DNA of 64,000 nucleotides from Dysidea avara (GCF_963678975.1 NC_089285.1:6992694-7056693), one strand, 5' to 3'; numbered from the stretch's first letter, positions 21,560 through 32,603 are shown. The notes: a model not told the origin generated them from the sequence alone. Numbers and translations are program-made.

Positions 21560-22607
21560 TAACTATATTTGAAAGGCAAATCATTGAGGTAACCTGTGTT
21601 TAATCTGAGCCTTAATGGTACATGCCAGAAGTGTGTGCTCTTGCTTCCATTATAGCATACAATATGCAAATTTGCATGACCACTGTAAGTGACAGCTCAA
21701 AATTAATTATATCACTTGTTCTGTATAAGGCCTCTAATTGTTTAAATAGCTACTTTACACGGTGTATTACATGATGCATTACACTGTGTGAAGTAGCTAC
21801 ACAGCTGCAAACATATTTATCTACACACTTCATATTGAAGTTATTCATCAACTAATTAAACAAAAATTATTTGTGACTGAATCTGCGAAAACCGTTCCTA
21901 TCACCCAAGACAAGAAGTTAGATTTTTTTACACAATCAAAGCTTAATGAATGTACTTTCAAATTTCATTGTCACATGCAGTCGACCAGAGTAAAGTGGTC
22001 TCGCTTTTTTCAAGCACGGCGAGCCGTACGAGTGGTCTGTAGTCTTGATGGAGCCCTGGTCAACCAGGAGATGGCTGTGTGTGGCTGTACAGCTCCGTGG
22101 TGTTGGACAATGACTTGTGCTGTAAATGTCCTTTCATTTTAGCCTGTTCTGAGCCCTGAATGGCCCATAATTTGCCCTAATATATCTCAACACGTTCCTT
22201 TTCAGTTTTTGAACACCATCTTACCTGCCTTCCAGGGCCCCCACCTCCCACCCTTCTGGAGCTTGCCTGATACAGACAACCTTGGTTTAAAAACTATCTA
22301 AAATGGTGGGAAACTTGGCTGTTAGCTGCTTCATCAGTGGATGATCTGGAGGTAAGAAATTGCTGTGAAACGTGTGAAAATTTGGTATGCGTAGCTACCA
22401 CCACTGGCCAGCTACAACACTGAATATTTAAAACCAACGTTTCTTGATACTTTTAAATGAGTGATAAGACCGGTTTTCCCAGAGCCAGTCACATTTGTCA
22501 TTGATGTATCATGTTTGAAATGTAATTTAACATTTTAGTGGCACATGCACGCAGGGTTTATTTAGTAATACTTTGTAGATGAATTTACTATGTTATTGCA
22601 TTTACAG

Positions 22608-23339
22608 AAATGGGAACATGCATATCGTGACAGCAGGTATTATGGAGCTGTGGACACAAATAATGGTGTAGAAGCTTTAAACAAAGTTTTGAAATATGGT
22701 TATCTACCTAAGAAGAACTCACTCACTTTATCAGGAATAGCAACACTGTTGGTAAAAAATTATCTTCCGGACATGTATCAAAAGTATATTTTTCAAAATT
22801 ACAAATTGTCTGGAGAGTATCGAGCTTACAGTCCAAGTGTACCTTCATATTTACATGGACGCCCACACTCCGTCATTACCCACTGCCTACACAGGAAAGC
22901 TAAGGCTAACAAGTACACTACAGAAGATGTCACTAAAGTCGATGATGGTGTTTTCCAAGTTACAAAGCCCAAAGGTGGAAATCACACGGTTACTTTCTGT
23001 AGTGACAGTGGTTCACCAAGCTGTACTTGCAAGGACTGGAAGCGACATCATATACCTTGCAAGCACTTTTTCTGTGTGTTTAATTTTTACCCTGATAATT
23101 GGGATTGGTCTACACTTCCTAAATGTTACTTGGAAAGTGCATATCTTTCCAGGGACGAGGGTGCACTAGAGTCATACTTTGGCAGTAGCAGTGGACAAGA
23201 TGGCATGCAGTCACTCTCAGTGGAGACCAGCCCTTTAATAGATAGTGATGACCTGCCAAGTGAAACACCATCATCATCCAGTGAAATTATGCCAGTGAAT
23301 GAAACTACAGAAGATTGTATGTCTGCTCATTTCCAAAAG
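22608..23339 (+). CDS. MULE exon with catalytic Glu region and SWIM zinc finger
   Basis: The acceptor is atttacag at 22607 and the donor gtgtgt at 23340, both phase 0. It begins KWEHAYRDSRYYGAVDTNNG and continues VEALNKVLKYG, the conserved third catalytic block of MULE transposases. Downstream, CTCKDWKRHHIPCKHFFCVF is a C-x-C...C-x-H SWIM finger, the usual C-terminal DNA- or protein-binding module of the superfamily. A Ser-rich acidic tail (DDLPSETPSSSSE) follows. Confidence 0.85.
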
Positions 23340-23570
23340 GTGTGTCTGCTTGTAACCAAAAATTGCATTTAGTGCATGTGTATTTGATTATACAATCACT
23401 GAGTCTAACCACATAATATTTCAGTACAGATTATGAAGATTCGTATTTCCCACCAAATTTTTTCCATTTTCCTAGTATGAAATTATAAATAAAAAGCAAT
23501 TATCAAACATTTTGTGGTTGCAGACCACACTGTGTGCTCACACAAAGACACGGTTATTATGGTAGCTATA

Positions 23571-23740
23571 TAGTTGAACCCCCTCTTAAAGGTGACCCCT
23601 GAATTGAAGACAGCTTCTATACATAGTATACCTGTCTAAGTCCTAAATCTATAGTACTAGCGCTCTATAAGCCCCTGAACAAAGGACACCTCTTTGTATC
23701 TATAGTAAATTCCCCCAATCGTGTCCATGAGGTTCCACTG
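23571..23740. mobile_element. Short pogo/Tigger-like MITE in a MULE intron
   Basis: The right end is gaggttccactg followed by TA. The left end, tagttgaaccccctctta, is its diverged inverse. The interior phrase aaaggacacctctttgtat matches the family of the element at 20596-21559. About 170 bp. Confidence 0.55.
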
Positions 23741-24526
23741 TATTGTGCTAGACTTGATTGAGAAGATTTATTTGGGGATTAAAAGTCAGTTTTTAACTAC
23801 AATGAAAGTGATTAAGTCCATATAATATCAATTATACTAGATTGTTTAAGAATGAATTTATTATGACAACTCTCTTGGCTTGCAAAATATGATAGCATAC
23901 AATATACCTGCAGGTAGATAAATATTGGTGACCCTTCCACTAAAATATATAAAACATATGTAAATTATTGTTAGGCAATTTTATACGTTTATTCTTACAG
24001 AATCCTACACTGAAGAAATCTATTACAAAAGCAAGAGTTGCTATAAAGAACTTGGAAACTCTTACATACAACTTCCAAGAATGCAACCGCAAGGATGCAC
24101 AAGACCTAGCCAAACAATTAGAAGAGCTCTATACGAAATTCTACAAACATTTACCAACCAAAGATGGCTTGGTAATACGTCCTCGTCTACAAGTCACACT
24201 GCAAAATATTCGGAGAAGAGAGCATCGTAGAAAGGTGTTACTAAAATGCTCTGCAATGCCTAAAACCAAGCCAAAGAGATCTTCTAAATCAGTGATGTCA
24301 CGTGTTGGTATCAAAGCAGACAGAATTCGAGAGGTAATATCTTCACAAAAGCCACAGCCTTGTTAATATGTCTCCCACAGAGTTGTAATGGTTGTGACCG
24401 TAAGAGTACAGTTAGTAAGCCAGATACAGCAGCCAAGCAATGTACCTCCAGTGCATCAGGTATGTAAGACAGTGTAACTTGTGTCCTTTGTAGTAAACAT
24501 TGCTTTGCATGTGTTGCACTCTATAG

Positions 24527-24664
24527 GGGGGAAAAGGTGTTTTGAATGCAGTGGTTGTTTGTCTGAAGATTGTAAGAAGTGCACGAACTGTCTGGATATG
24601 AAGAAGTATGGAGGTGAAGGAAAATTAAAACAATGTTGTTCACAAAGAAAATGCTTTGCAATTG
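24527..24664 (+). CDS. CXXC zinc-finger exon
   Basis: Phase 1 at both ends. It encodes KRCFECSGCLSEDCKKCTNC, LDMKKYGGEGKLKQ and CCSQRKCF. The eight zinc-binding cysteines and the K(F/Y)GG loop match the CXXC domains of DNMT1, CFP1, KDM2 and MLL, which bind unmethylated CpG. The K-Y-G-G-E-G-K-L-K-Q block is the DNA-contacting loop in known members. It is unusual inside a transposase gene. Confidence 0.85.
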
Positions 24665-24713
24665 GTAAGTAGCTAATTTGTGTGAGTACCATAATGCTCT
24701 TTTGTTTATTTAG

Positions 24714-25245
24714 CAAGAGACAGTGTGCCACCTGACTCCAAGAAGGTTCATATTGATGATACACTTCTGGTAGAATATTTGAATAGTCTTCAACGTGAAG
24801 TTTTTCCAATTTGTAGAGATGGGAACTGCTTTTTCAGATGTATTGCATTTGAATTACTGGGTACCCAAGATTCACACATGACCATTCGTGATATTGTTGT
24901 GAAACATATTTCTTTCAACCAACCACTATTTACTGCCTATCATATGCCTCAAGGCACTGCTGCAACTATTGAAGATCACTTACAGACCATGTCCAAATCT
25001 AGCACATGGGCGACTGAATTGGAGATAAAGGCAACAGCTATACATTATTTCAGGTGCCAGTGTACTACTGCATTCTAAATGACACTACAGAGAATTACCA
25101 GTGGGAGGTAATTTATCCCCTCAAACTCAGAAGCATTCAGCTTCCATCAGAATTTGTTGAAGCTGTGTCAAAGATTAATCACTTTGAACTATTTTATACT
25201 CGTAACTTGCACTATGATGCAGTTATATCCAGCGAAACTGGTTAA
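24714..25245 (+). pseudogene. OTU-type cysteine protease exon, one-base frameshift
   Basis: It reads EYLNSLQREVFPICRDGNCF and FRCIAFELLG. D-G-N-C is the OTU catalytic Asp/Cys motif. After a one-base shift near 25050 (HYF, then VPVYYCILNDTTENYQWEV) it reaches HFELFYTRNLHYDAVIS, whose NxHYD-like segment carries the catalytic His. It ends at taa 25243-25245. All catalytic motifs are present, but not in one frame. The tttcag at the shift could be mistaken for an acceptor, but no protein sequence is missing there, so a deletion is simpler than an intron. Confidence 0.75.
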
Positions 25246-25487
25246 GTGTCTGTAGCCACAAATTAATTGGTATTGAGGAGTATGTAATGCTTGACTAGTG
25301 TAAAATGTATGCAAAATGTAATAGTTTTATTGTGTGTGTCTCATTTTACCTGACAACTATATATATGTATATGTAGGGAGGGGGGCACTAGCTCAACCAG
25401 CTGACTGGATGCTTGACACTGCATTTGAGATCCGGTGGTGCAGTTGTTTGTCAACTAAAGACAACACCATTTACTACATTTACTACT

Positions 25488-25835
25488 TACACTTTTCGAA
25501 TGGTGCATCACTGCTTTGCACTATGCTGCACTTTATTAGTACAGCCACAGAGTCTGTCAGTGAGGTCATTAGAAGCTATACTGAAGACTATGCCACACAC
25601 CCTCCCAGCTAGCGGTTTAATAGGTTCACTTGATTTGATGCCCACATTACATCAAGGGGAAAGCTATACTCTTTCAGATGCCAGTACTTTATTGTATGCA
25701 AATGACACTGAAGATCGGGAAATTATTTACCCTTGAAACCATTCAGCTACTAACTTTGCTTGTTCAAAAATTAACCAAGCATTTTCCATTTACGATGTGA
25801 TGTGATTGTGTCCACAGAGACTAGTGTGGTGCCTC
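25488..25835 (+). pseudogene. Degenerate second copy of the OTU domain
   Basis: Downstream of the OTU exon, the sequence from agctatactctttcag (~25660) through tgccagtactttattgtatg and attcagctactaac to ccacagagactagtgtgg parallels the end of the first OTU copy, with many substitutions and stops. Upstream, SNGASLLCTMLHFISTATES sits where the first copy has DGNCFFRCIAFELLG. It may be a decayed tandem duplication or the tail of an older insertion of the same transposon. Confidence 0.5.
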
Positions 25836-26600
25836 TAGTTACACCTCAATTGAATGGTTTGTGATACTTGAATTAACTTCTGTCAACAGTTCATATTTTA
25901 CATATGTACAAAGCAATAATAAGTTCAACATACTAAACATTGATGTTCACAAATCTCGAGCTCCAGTCTAATAATCAAGTTCAATTACTCGTAACTCGTT
26001 ACCTCGCTTGTTACTTTCTTAGCTCCAACTAGTCACAGTACGTCAGAGAAATTCTTCACCAATCCTTCGCGTGCAGCTATATGCTGTAAACTCTTTATAT
26101 GTTGGTGTGCAATCCACAAGTATTCAGCAGAGCTGTTAACTAAACTTGCTACCACAATCATCTTCAAAACCATAACTCCTGAACGTCAGTAGGTCGTCCA
26201 CCAAACACCATAATCGATTATCGCAAGTCCGTTTATATAAGAGTGAGAAGGACCATCTAACTTTTTATAAACGGCCTATTAGGCTAGAGCGGCGCTGTGT
26301 TAGACCATCACGTGATCTAACCGTGATGAGGGCGTGTGAAAGGTTCCACGTCTTTAAAGTCTAGCACATGCGCTAGCTACCAGTAGCTCCCTTACATACC
26401 GGGGCATCCAATCGAGTGAACTTAGCGAATCCCTACTGGGGGTTATTTACGTGTAGGGTCGGTTTCGCAATATTAGCCCTGGATTACGCAACATCTCTCA
26501 ATGGATTTGTATTACGTTACGTAATAAAAAAAATCTTTAGTCGTCGTAGTTTTCTTGCGACCTTGCTAAAATAAAAAAATATAGCCGTATTTAGACATAT
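25836..26600. other. Intergenic, no gene recognised
   Basis: It contains gaatcgagtgaac-like sequence (~26410-26427), the inverse of 18691-18706, which may mark the far end of the MULE element. A short palindromic patch attacgttacgtaat lies at about 26511-26525. No coding frame. Confidence 0.45.
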
Positions 26601-26621
26601 TTCACTTTATTTCTCTACCTT

Positions 26622-28446
26622 GTGTTACATGTATCGTCACGTTATACCAGTCATCTTACCCGTGTTTGTACCGGCCATCTAGGCCTGACATTATCTAATT
26701 CATTTAATGAATGCAATCGCTCAGCTTTTCTTGATGGTGTGTGTAAAGAGTTTCCAGAGATTTCCCCCTGGGTGTATTGGTGCTACAGTCAACCTGCTGA
26801 GCTGAGGTTTGGCCACAGGCGTATTCTTGCTTCCACAGGTGTCCAACAGGGAGATACTCTTGGTCCCTTACTTTTTTCTTTGGTGTTGGTGCAATTTCTT
26901 CGTTCCATCTCTTAGTGAAACATGTCTTCTTAACCTGTGGTATTTAGATGATGGCACATTTATAGGTACTAGATCTTGTCTTCACGCATTACTTTCACAT
27001 TTTACTGAGTCGGGTCCCAGTTTTGGTCTTTACATCAATCTATCCAAGTGTGAACTATACTGGCCTTCTGGTGACAGTTCTTTTCCTAACTTTCATCCTG
27101 CCATCAAGCGTATCAACCCCAAGAACAGTGGTTTGGAGCTTCTTGGATCTCCTATTTGGAGACCTCCACAGTTTTACAATGCCTTTTTATCTGTTCAATT
27201 TGATAAAATAGTTGCAATTCAGGATAAATTGGTTGACCTCGAGGACCCTCAAGTAGAGTTGCATCTGCTTAGGAGCTGTCTTAGCGTTTGCAAGGTCACT
27301 CACCTTTCACGTTGTGTGCCATCTTCCTCTTTGGGTTCCTTTCCCTCACATTTTGACCTTAGGTTGCGAGAATGCCTTAGTAGAATCTTGTGTTGTGGAA
27401 TTTCTGATAGTAGTTGGACACAAGCCACCTTGCCATTTAGGTTAGGAGGCTTGGGCCTACGTGAATCTGAGCGTTCTGCTGCTCCTGCATTTGTGGGGTC
27501 CTGTAATTCTTCCCATATTTTAGTGTCACGTTTAGTGGAAACTTTTGATGTTTTTATGCCATTTCCCGGAGAGGATTGTTCCCTCACTTTCTTTGAAGGT
27601 ATGTCTGTTTCTGCATTGCAAAACTCCTCTCAAACTGACCTTCAAGCCATTTTAGATGATTCACTTTTTAAACAGCTTGTAAGCAGTTCCACCATTCGTG
27701 ATCAAGCACGTCTGCGTGCTTTATCACATTCTTCTGGCACCAGCAGTGGTTGGCTTAAAGCACTTCCACAGCCTGCTTTGGGTCTAGCTATTCCTCCTCA
27801 TGATTTTACTATAGCTTTACGTTTGTGGCTTGGCATTCCTTTGTTCCCTTCTTTACCACTCTGTACTTGTCTATCTGTCATTGACCAGTTTGGTGATCAT
27901 CTGCTGGGGTGCTTTCATGGTCCCTTGAGGATCCAGCGTCATAATGCTTTAGTGTCTGTTGTACATCATGCCTTGCTCCAAGATCATCCTGGTGTTCTTA
28001 GGGAGCAAGGAATTCCATCTGACCGATCTCGTCCTGGTGACATATACCACCCTGACTTTCATCTTGGTCATCCTGCCTATTTTGATCTCTCCGTCAGGAG
28101 TACCACTCAGTCAGCTGTCATATCTTCTGCTTCTTCTCAGGCTGGGGTGGCCGCTGCTGTTGGTGAGATAGCTAAGGACAACCAATACCAGGACATTGTA
28201 AATGATAATGGAGAGTTTATCCCTCTTGTATGTGAGACCTTTGGTGTTTGGTCACCATATGCCCTATCAATTTTAGGATCCATAGCTGACAGAACAACTG
28301 TTAGAAACGGTTTACCTCGAAAGTTTGCTAGGCGCCAACTTCTCCAGCGACTGTCTGCGACTTTGTGGAGGTACAATGCAAAAATGATACTCCGCCAGTA
28401 TTCGCTTACTGCTGAGGACGAATTTCCTGACTTTGACATTGGTTAA
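26622..28446 (+). pseudogene. 5'-truncated retroelement: reverse transcriptase plus restriction-like endonuclease-like C-terminus
   Basis: The first frame (26670-26915) carries RT motifs NECNRSAFLDGV and ILASTGVQQGDTLGPLLF. A frameshift near 26900 leads into LNLWYLDDGTFIG, the RT catalytic YLDD. The second frame stays open to 28446. Its C-terminal third has CTCLSVIDQFGDHLLGC with RIQRHNA, a Cys/His knuckle, followed by RSRPGDIYHPDF and AYFDLSV. This is the kind of PD/D-rich region seen in R2/NeSL-type elements with a restriction-like endonuclease. Clade and endonuclease assignment are inference. The 5' part is missing upstream of the fingers, and the 3' flank (28447-28570) is AT-rich and noncoding. 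545 open codons after the shift suggest recent activity. Confidence 0.75.
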
Positions 28447-28570
28447 GTTAAGTACGTATAGGTAGTAATAAGTATAGTTAGGTAATAAGTAGTAGTATGT
28501 TGTAGTTTTCGGTATGTACGTGCATACTTAAATTCATAGTGCGATTATTAAATTAAAAAAATTATCTAAT

Positions 28571-29574
28571 TCTGGTTGGCCCTACGCGTATTTTCTCCAT
28601 TCAAACCTGTAATCCCTACAATAACTTTTAAAGACACGATGTGGACACAAGCCCTAATGTCTGACAAACAAGTTGTGAAAGCGTGCAGACCCGTAAGATT
28701 CCTAGGGAAGGCGTTTTGAGCAGAAATCTTTTAGAGTCCATTTAGTGCCACGCCCCATTCGAGCGTTTATAATCGGCAGATGTCTTATAAACAAGGTGTG
28801 AAAACGTGAAGAATGTACAGACACCATAAATCATTAGTCAATACTCCATTTAGTGCCATGCACGACTTATGATACAAGTTGATGTTGTGCTACTTCTAAA
28901 AACCAGGCGCCATGCAGCTAGCTAACTCATCTGGAATAACTATAGACAGTATATACTACTATGAATTAACCAACTATGTATTACAACTTTACAATAGGGT
29001 AGTTTGGGTTGTGCAATAATATAATTAGCTATTTCTCGTATTTCGTAATTCATGAAATATTCGTAATTCGTTCAATTACGTTGCTATGCACTGCTAAGGA
29101 AGCGTTTGTTAAATAAACCGATTTTACCAACATATTACGCACAAAACTATCTTTTAAACTGTTTTATAGTGTGACTAACGTGTTTTTCCCCACAAATTCT
29201 TTCGACAAAGCCTCAAAGCTGCTCTTCATTTTCGTTCGCGTAAGTAAGGGATACGCCCCCTTTCAACTCGAAGCGATAGGCTATTCCTGGCAGTGTACGA
29301 GGCCTGCACCGTTGTTTTTCAGTTGCTAAATGCCTGAAAACCTCAAGGGGAAGGTAGTCTGAGGAAAGTCACCACACCCGTATTTCAGTCCGCCGAAAAG
29401 AAACCACCTCAGAGCAAAGTTCACCTGTGCAGAAGTTTAATACAGACTTCATTTCACTTTTACTTCTTACACAAAAGCTGCTTTTACCGTTATTAAACGA
29501 TTTTGCTCACGTGGGTGCGTACGGACAAACATAGGTAGATAGGTACACACACACTTTTACGAAAACAATTTCAG
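28571..29574. other. Intergenic, no gene recognised
   Basis: The phrase ccatttagtgcca(c/t)gc occurs twice (~28738 and ~28848), as does cttataaacaaggtgtgaaa-like text, suggesting a decayed repeat. No coding frame was seen. Confidence 0.45.
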
Positions 29575-29633
29575 TAAACCAGGCGCACGCCCACAGCCGG
29601 CCTTCGGCCGGCTGTGGGCGTGCGCCTGGTTTA
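29575..29633. repeat. Perfect GC-rich palindrome, 28-bp arms, 3-base loop
   Basis: The left arm (29575-29602: taaaccaggcgcacgc, ccacagccggcc) and the right arm (29606-29633: ggccggctgtgg, gcgtgcgcctggttta) are exact reverse complements around ttc. GC content is far above the AT-rich surroundings. The core agccggcc resembles the GC hairpin in the composite elements. The function is unknown. Confidence 0.97.
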
Positions 29634-30060
29634 ACAAGAAATATTTTGTAAATTGTGTGGAATGACCACTGAAAACTCATGTAGTCACAAACCACGAACC
29701 ACATTCCAGACAAAACTTTGTTGCCCTACATTAGCTTACGTACATAATGAAAGCCACTACACTCCACCTTAAACTGATGGTGTTTTGTGGAAGTGTGAAC
29801 TGCCGTGACAGAACAAATGAGGCAATTATTCTAATTGTGGATAAGATGGCTGCAAAATTCATGAAAATTTCTTGTGGTAGAGTAAACATATAACAATGCT
29901 ATTACAACACATAACAAAAATTTAATAAACATCAAGTGATTATTTTTCTTGGATATCTGCATGATGACACAACATTAAGTGAGCCCTGTAAAAGAACAAG
30001 CAGGCACTGAATTAAACATTTTAAAAATTATATTTAAGACTATAAGTGAATCTGGTGTAC
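29634..30060. other. Intergenic, no gene recognised
   Basis: AT-rich spacer with no coding frame or notable repeat. Confidence 0.45.
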
Positions 30061-30306
30061 CAGTGGCGGATACAGGGGAGTTGCAATGGTTTCAGCTGAA
30101 ACCGTCTCTGGAAATAGCACGCCCAAAATTTATTGACGAGTCGTCGCATGGGTGTAAAATGAAAAACTTCATACTTTAGCCATTGAAATCACAATTACGA
30201 CGTTCTGCAGCAGGTCGTGACCTTTTTTTTTTGGTCTTTGACTTTTTGCTAGGCTGAAGTTGAGTGGAATCTGAAACCCCCTCTGAAATTTCTAGATCCG
30301 CCACTG
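30061..30306. mobile_element. hAT-like MITE
   Basis: The left end cagtggcggatac and the right end gatccgccactg are inverted. The interior ends mirror each other through ggtttcagctgaaacc and tctgaaaccccctctgaaat. The CAGNGGCGGATC type of terminus is typical of hAT elements. No clean 8-bp target duplication is visible. The same family recurs at 38787, 40219 and 60727. Confidence 0.65.
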
Positions 30307-31049
30307 TGTACCAGAGGTAACGTAAATGTGTTTTGGTGCCTAAGTACATAAACATGAGACCTGTCAAACAACTAGTGCTGTACACTGGTGTCCAATTAAC
30401 CGGTGTTCCAGTGTTGTCTAGATCAGCCAATAAATTACCCCTGCTGACAAGTGTTAACATCATAACATAACCTCAAAGAATGTGTAAATATGTGATTGTA
30501 ATAACTGTTATTGCTAGACAGGATGTTGATGGTCACTTTGGTAACACCCTAAACCTTCCAGCAGGCTTGTTGACTCGCGTTATGTCTGCCAATATACAAA
30601 CAAACCAATTAACTGGTTATTGCCAATTATTGGTAGGCAATTAACCAGTGACAAAATTTTTGTAGGTGTACAGCACTACAAACAACAAGTGGTCACCAAA
30701 CAGAATGTACAACATGGTAAATATATTTCTTAGCTATACAACAGGAAATTCGGGGTTGTACCAATTCCCACTTTTAAGCTAAGCGAATACCTGACAATAT
30801 TGTTTAACCCATTTTACAACCAATACCTGATCTTAAATAACATTAAGTTACACTAGTGCATAAAAGTACAACTTATAAAGCAAATGCTGTGAGCTTGTGT
30901 ACATACCTTAAGTCAAAACTGCTAATCAGACAACTGGCCAATTATCACTAGGGCTGGGTTTGTGGTCACCACAAAACACAACTTGCTTGGTAATCTGACA
31001 ACACAAGAGACTAATCGTATGAAATTCACAATACTTATAAAGGTCCTAC
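30307..31049. other. Intergenic / possible 3' end of the CENP-C-like gene
   Basis: It includes repeated short inverted motifs of the aattaaccggt / aattaactggtt type near 30390 and 30605-30650. An open segment after an acceptor-like ttgtgttgtcag (~31000) would add only DYQASCVLW before a stop. Confidence 0.35.
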
Positions 31050-32151
31050 CTGGTCCAGAGTTAAGTATCACAACCACATCCACTGTTAGTGGGTGAATCA
31101 CTATGACTATATTGCCTGTAAAAACAGATAGGTGAGCATTAAATGCAATACACTTAAATTTATCACTTTTACACAAAATAAACATTTTATTCATTTAAAC
31201 AGTTGACATTGTTACACAGAGACCTGAATAGACAGGCATATCAAGAAGTTTGTAGACATTTGCTATACTTTTGTTCATGGCAAAAATGCCAGCTGGAACA
31301 GCATGTCCAATACATATCAGTTGAAAAATCAATAAAAATTAATTATCGTGTACCATCTACCTCAAGTCTGTTCAGTAATTTTCTGAATTTGATACATGTA
31401 GAGCAACTCTCTGCGAGTACAATGATGCCTCCAATTCACGGAAATTTTGGCTTGTCAAAATGGCCTAAACTGACCAGGTGTAGCAAATACCCTTTACATT
31501 TTGTATTGAGCGTTTTGAGGTCGTGCAATAAAAGGCGTAATAACCCACGACACGTGATAGCTACCTCAGATTCCGAACCAGATTTGGAAATAGCAGTGAA
31601 TAGTGATTAAATGAGCTATAGCAGAAGGAAATCAGGAAATTTAAGCTCGTCATTTTAAGGTTGAAAATCACTTACTTTTTCTATGGCAAATTGAATGCCA
31701 GATATTTGGAAAGGAACGCTCTGATCTATTTTGATGTCTTGACAGCCATTATTAACCTTCACTACATTATTGTTACAACTGAACAAAAGCACTGTGAATT
31801 AGTTTTGCAGGTTAGTTTGTGAAAATTACAGTGTTCCGTAACTAAATAAAATAATGTCCATCCCATGCAGCAAACTTCTTCATATGTTTCACTGTACATA
31901 AATTCAGTAATTTAGACCAGAGCATGTGAATGGGTATACCTTTTCATACAAACATCGATATCTGACACAGATTCACTTACTGACTTTTCATCTGCAGCCA
32001 AAGTTCCCAAGACTTCTGATGATGATGTAAGTGGCAAATGATAAGATAGCCACGGTTTTTTGGTAATTGGTCCATACACCTTGTCACTACAATCTCGCCA
32101 TGAGATAATACGAGCTAGTGGAGCTACTAGGAGTTTTCGCCTGGTGGGACT
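31050..32151 (-). CDS. Multi-exon gene fragment, CENP-C (cupin)-like
   Basis: Four minus-strand segments have GT/AG borders. Exon 32151-31940: SPTRRKLLVAPLARIISWRD, then DKVYGPITKKPW; ends phase 2. Exon 31778-31676: CNNNVVKVNNGCQDIKIDQS, then VPFQISGIQFAIEK; its first base completes the codon. Exon 31292-31224: GIFAMNKSIANVYKLLDMPV. Exon 31115-31050: NIVIVIHPLTVDVVVILNSG, in phase with the previous one. Joined, VYKLLDMPVYSGGNIVI resembles the beginning of the CENP-C/Mif2 cupin domain (VYKTLDTPFFSTGKLIL in human, from memory), and the first exon's RR..APL..WRD recalls the CENP-C motif. Phases require one unseen exon between 31292 and 31676. The rest of the cupin was not found. If correct, this is a kinetochore protein or a decayed copy of one. 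Confidence 0.45.
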
Positions 32152-32603
32152 CTAAATACTGCAAATGCGGTTAATCGGTGTGTGTCGATGTTGATCTAAT
32201 CCTCGATCTAATCAGTTTCGTTAACCTCCACTCCTGACTCTTATTCTTTCACGGGTTCATTCGTACTTCAACAACGGTGTACAGGTGTACGGCCTCTGCA
32301 TTAAAGTACACCTCACCATTAAATGAAATCCAGTTACAACAAGAATTAATGTTGATTACTCAGTCTCGTTACTCTCACTCTCCTTCTTGGACTGCCATTT
32401 TAAACATTTGTTCAATTTTAATTAAAACCGCGTATCACGTGTGTCCACTTGGGGTGTTGCAGGGACATTCCAAGGGACTAACCCTTAAATAGATCACGTG
32501 ATAATTGTCAGTCTTGTGTGGTACTTGTCCTTAGTCATGGCTCAGCATTGCGGTACGTGTGTACTATAGCCTAGCTATAGGATTTTTTGTGTAATGATGC
32601 ATA
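32152..32603. other. Intergenic, no gene recognised
   Basis: It may contain upstream exons or the promoter of the minus-strand gene, but I could not support any. No repeats of note. Confidence 0.35.

Larger units (their letters stand above)
18897..25245 (+). pseudogene. Mutator-like (MULE) transposase gene with SWIM, CXXC and OTU domains
   Basis: Exons with consistent phases and GT/AG borders: 18897-19079, 19136-20436, 22276-22351, 22608-23339, 24001-24333, 24381-24459, 24527-24664 and 24714-25245. Domains in order: MULE transposase core (MDATYKT, LLMCDYSEAE, CDFHWEQAW; TNNGVEALNK supplies the final Glu across introns), SWIM finger (CTCKDWKRHHIPCKH), basic linker, CXXC zinc finger, OTU cysteine-protease domain. 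The likely role is nuclear DNA transposition, with CXXC binding CpG-rich DNA and OTU acting as a deubiquitinase-like module. Two lesions are visible: an in-frame TAG at 19583-19585 and a one-base shift near 25050 inside the OTU domain. Either may be mutation or sequencing error. The ATG at 18897 is the first in the frame. MULE parentage is secure; the tail domains are assigned by splice phase and continuity. Confidence 0.8.

Noticed and set aside
21873-22142. 89-codon frame starting near a gtctgcgaaaa-like phrase
   Set aside because: It lies in the intron between two phase-matched MULE exons and has no recognisable domain. The phrase only resembles the end of the MITE at 61.8 kb.
25051-25059. 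Splice acceptor tttcag in the OTU exon implying another intron
   Set aside because: The protein is continuous across the point if a single base is missing; no donor with matching phase lies just upstream.
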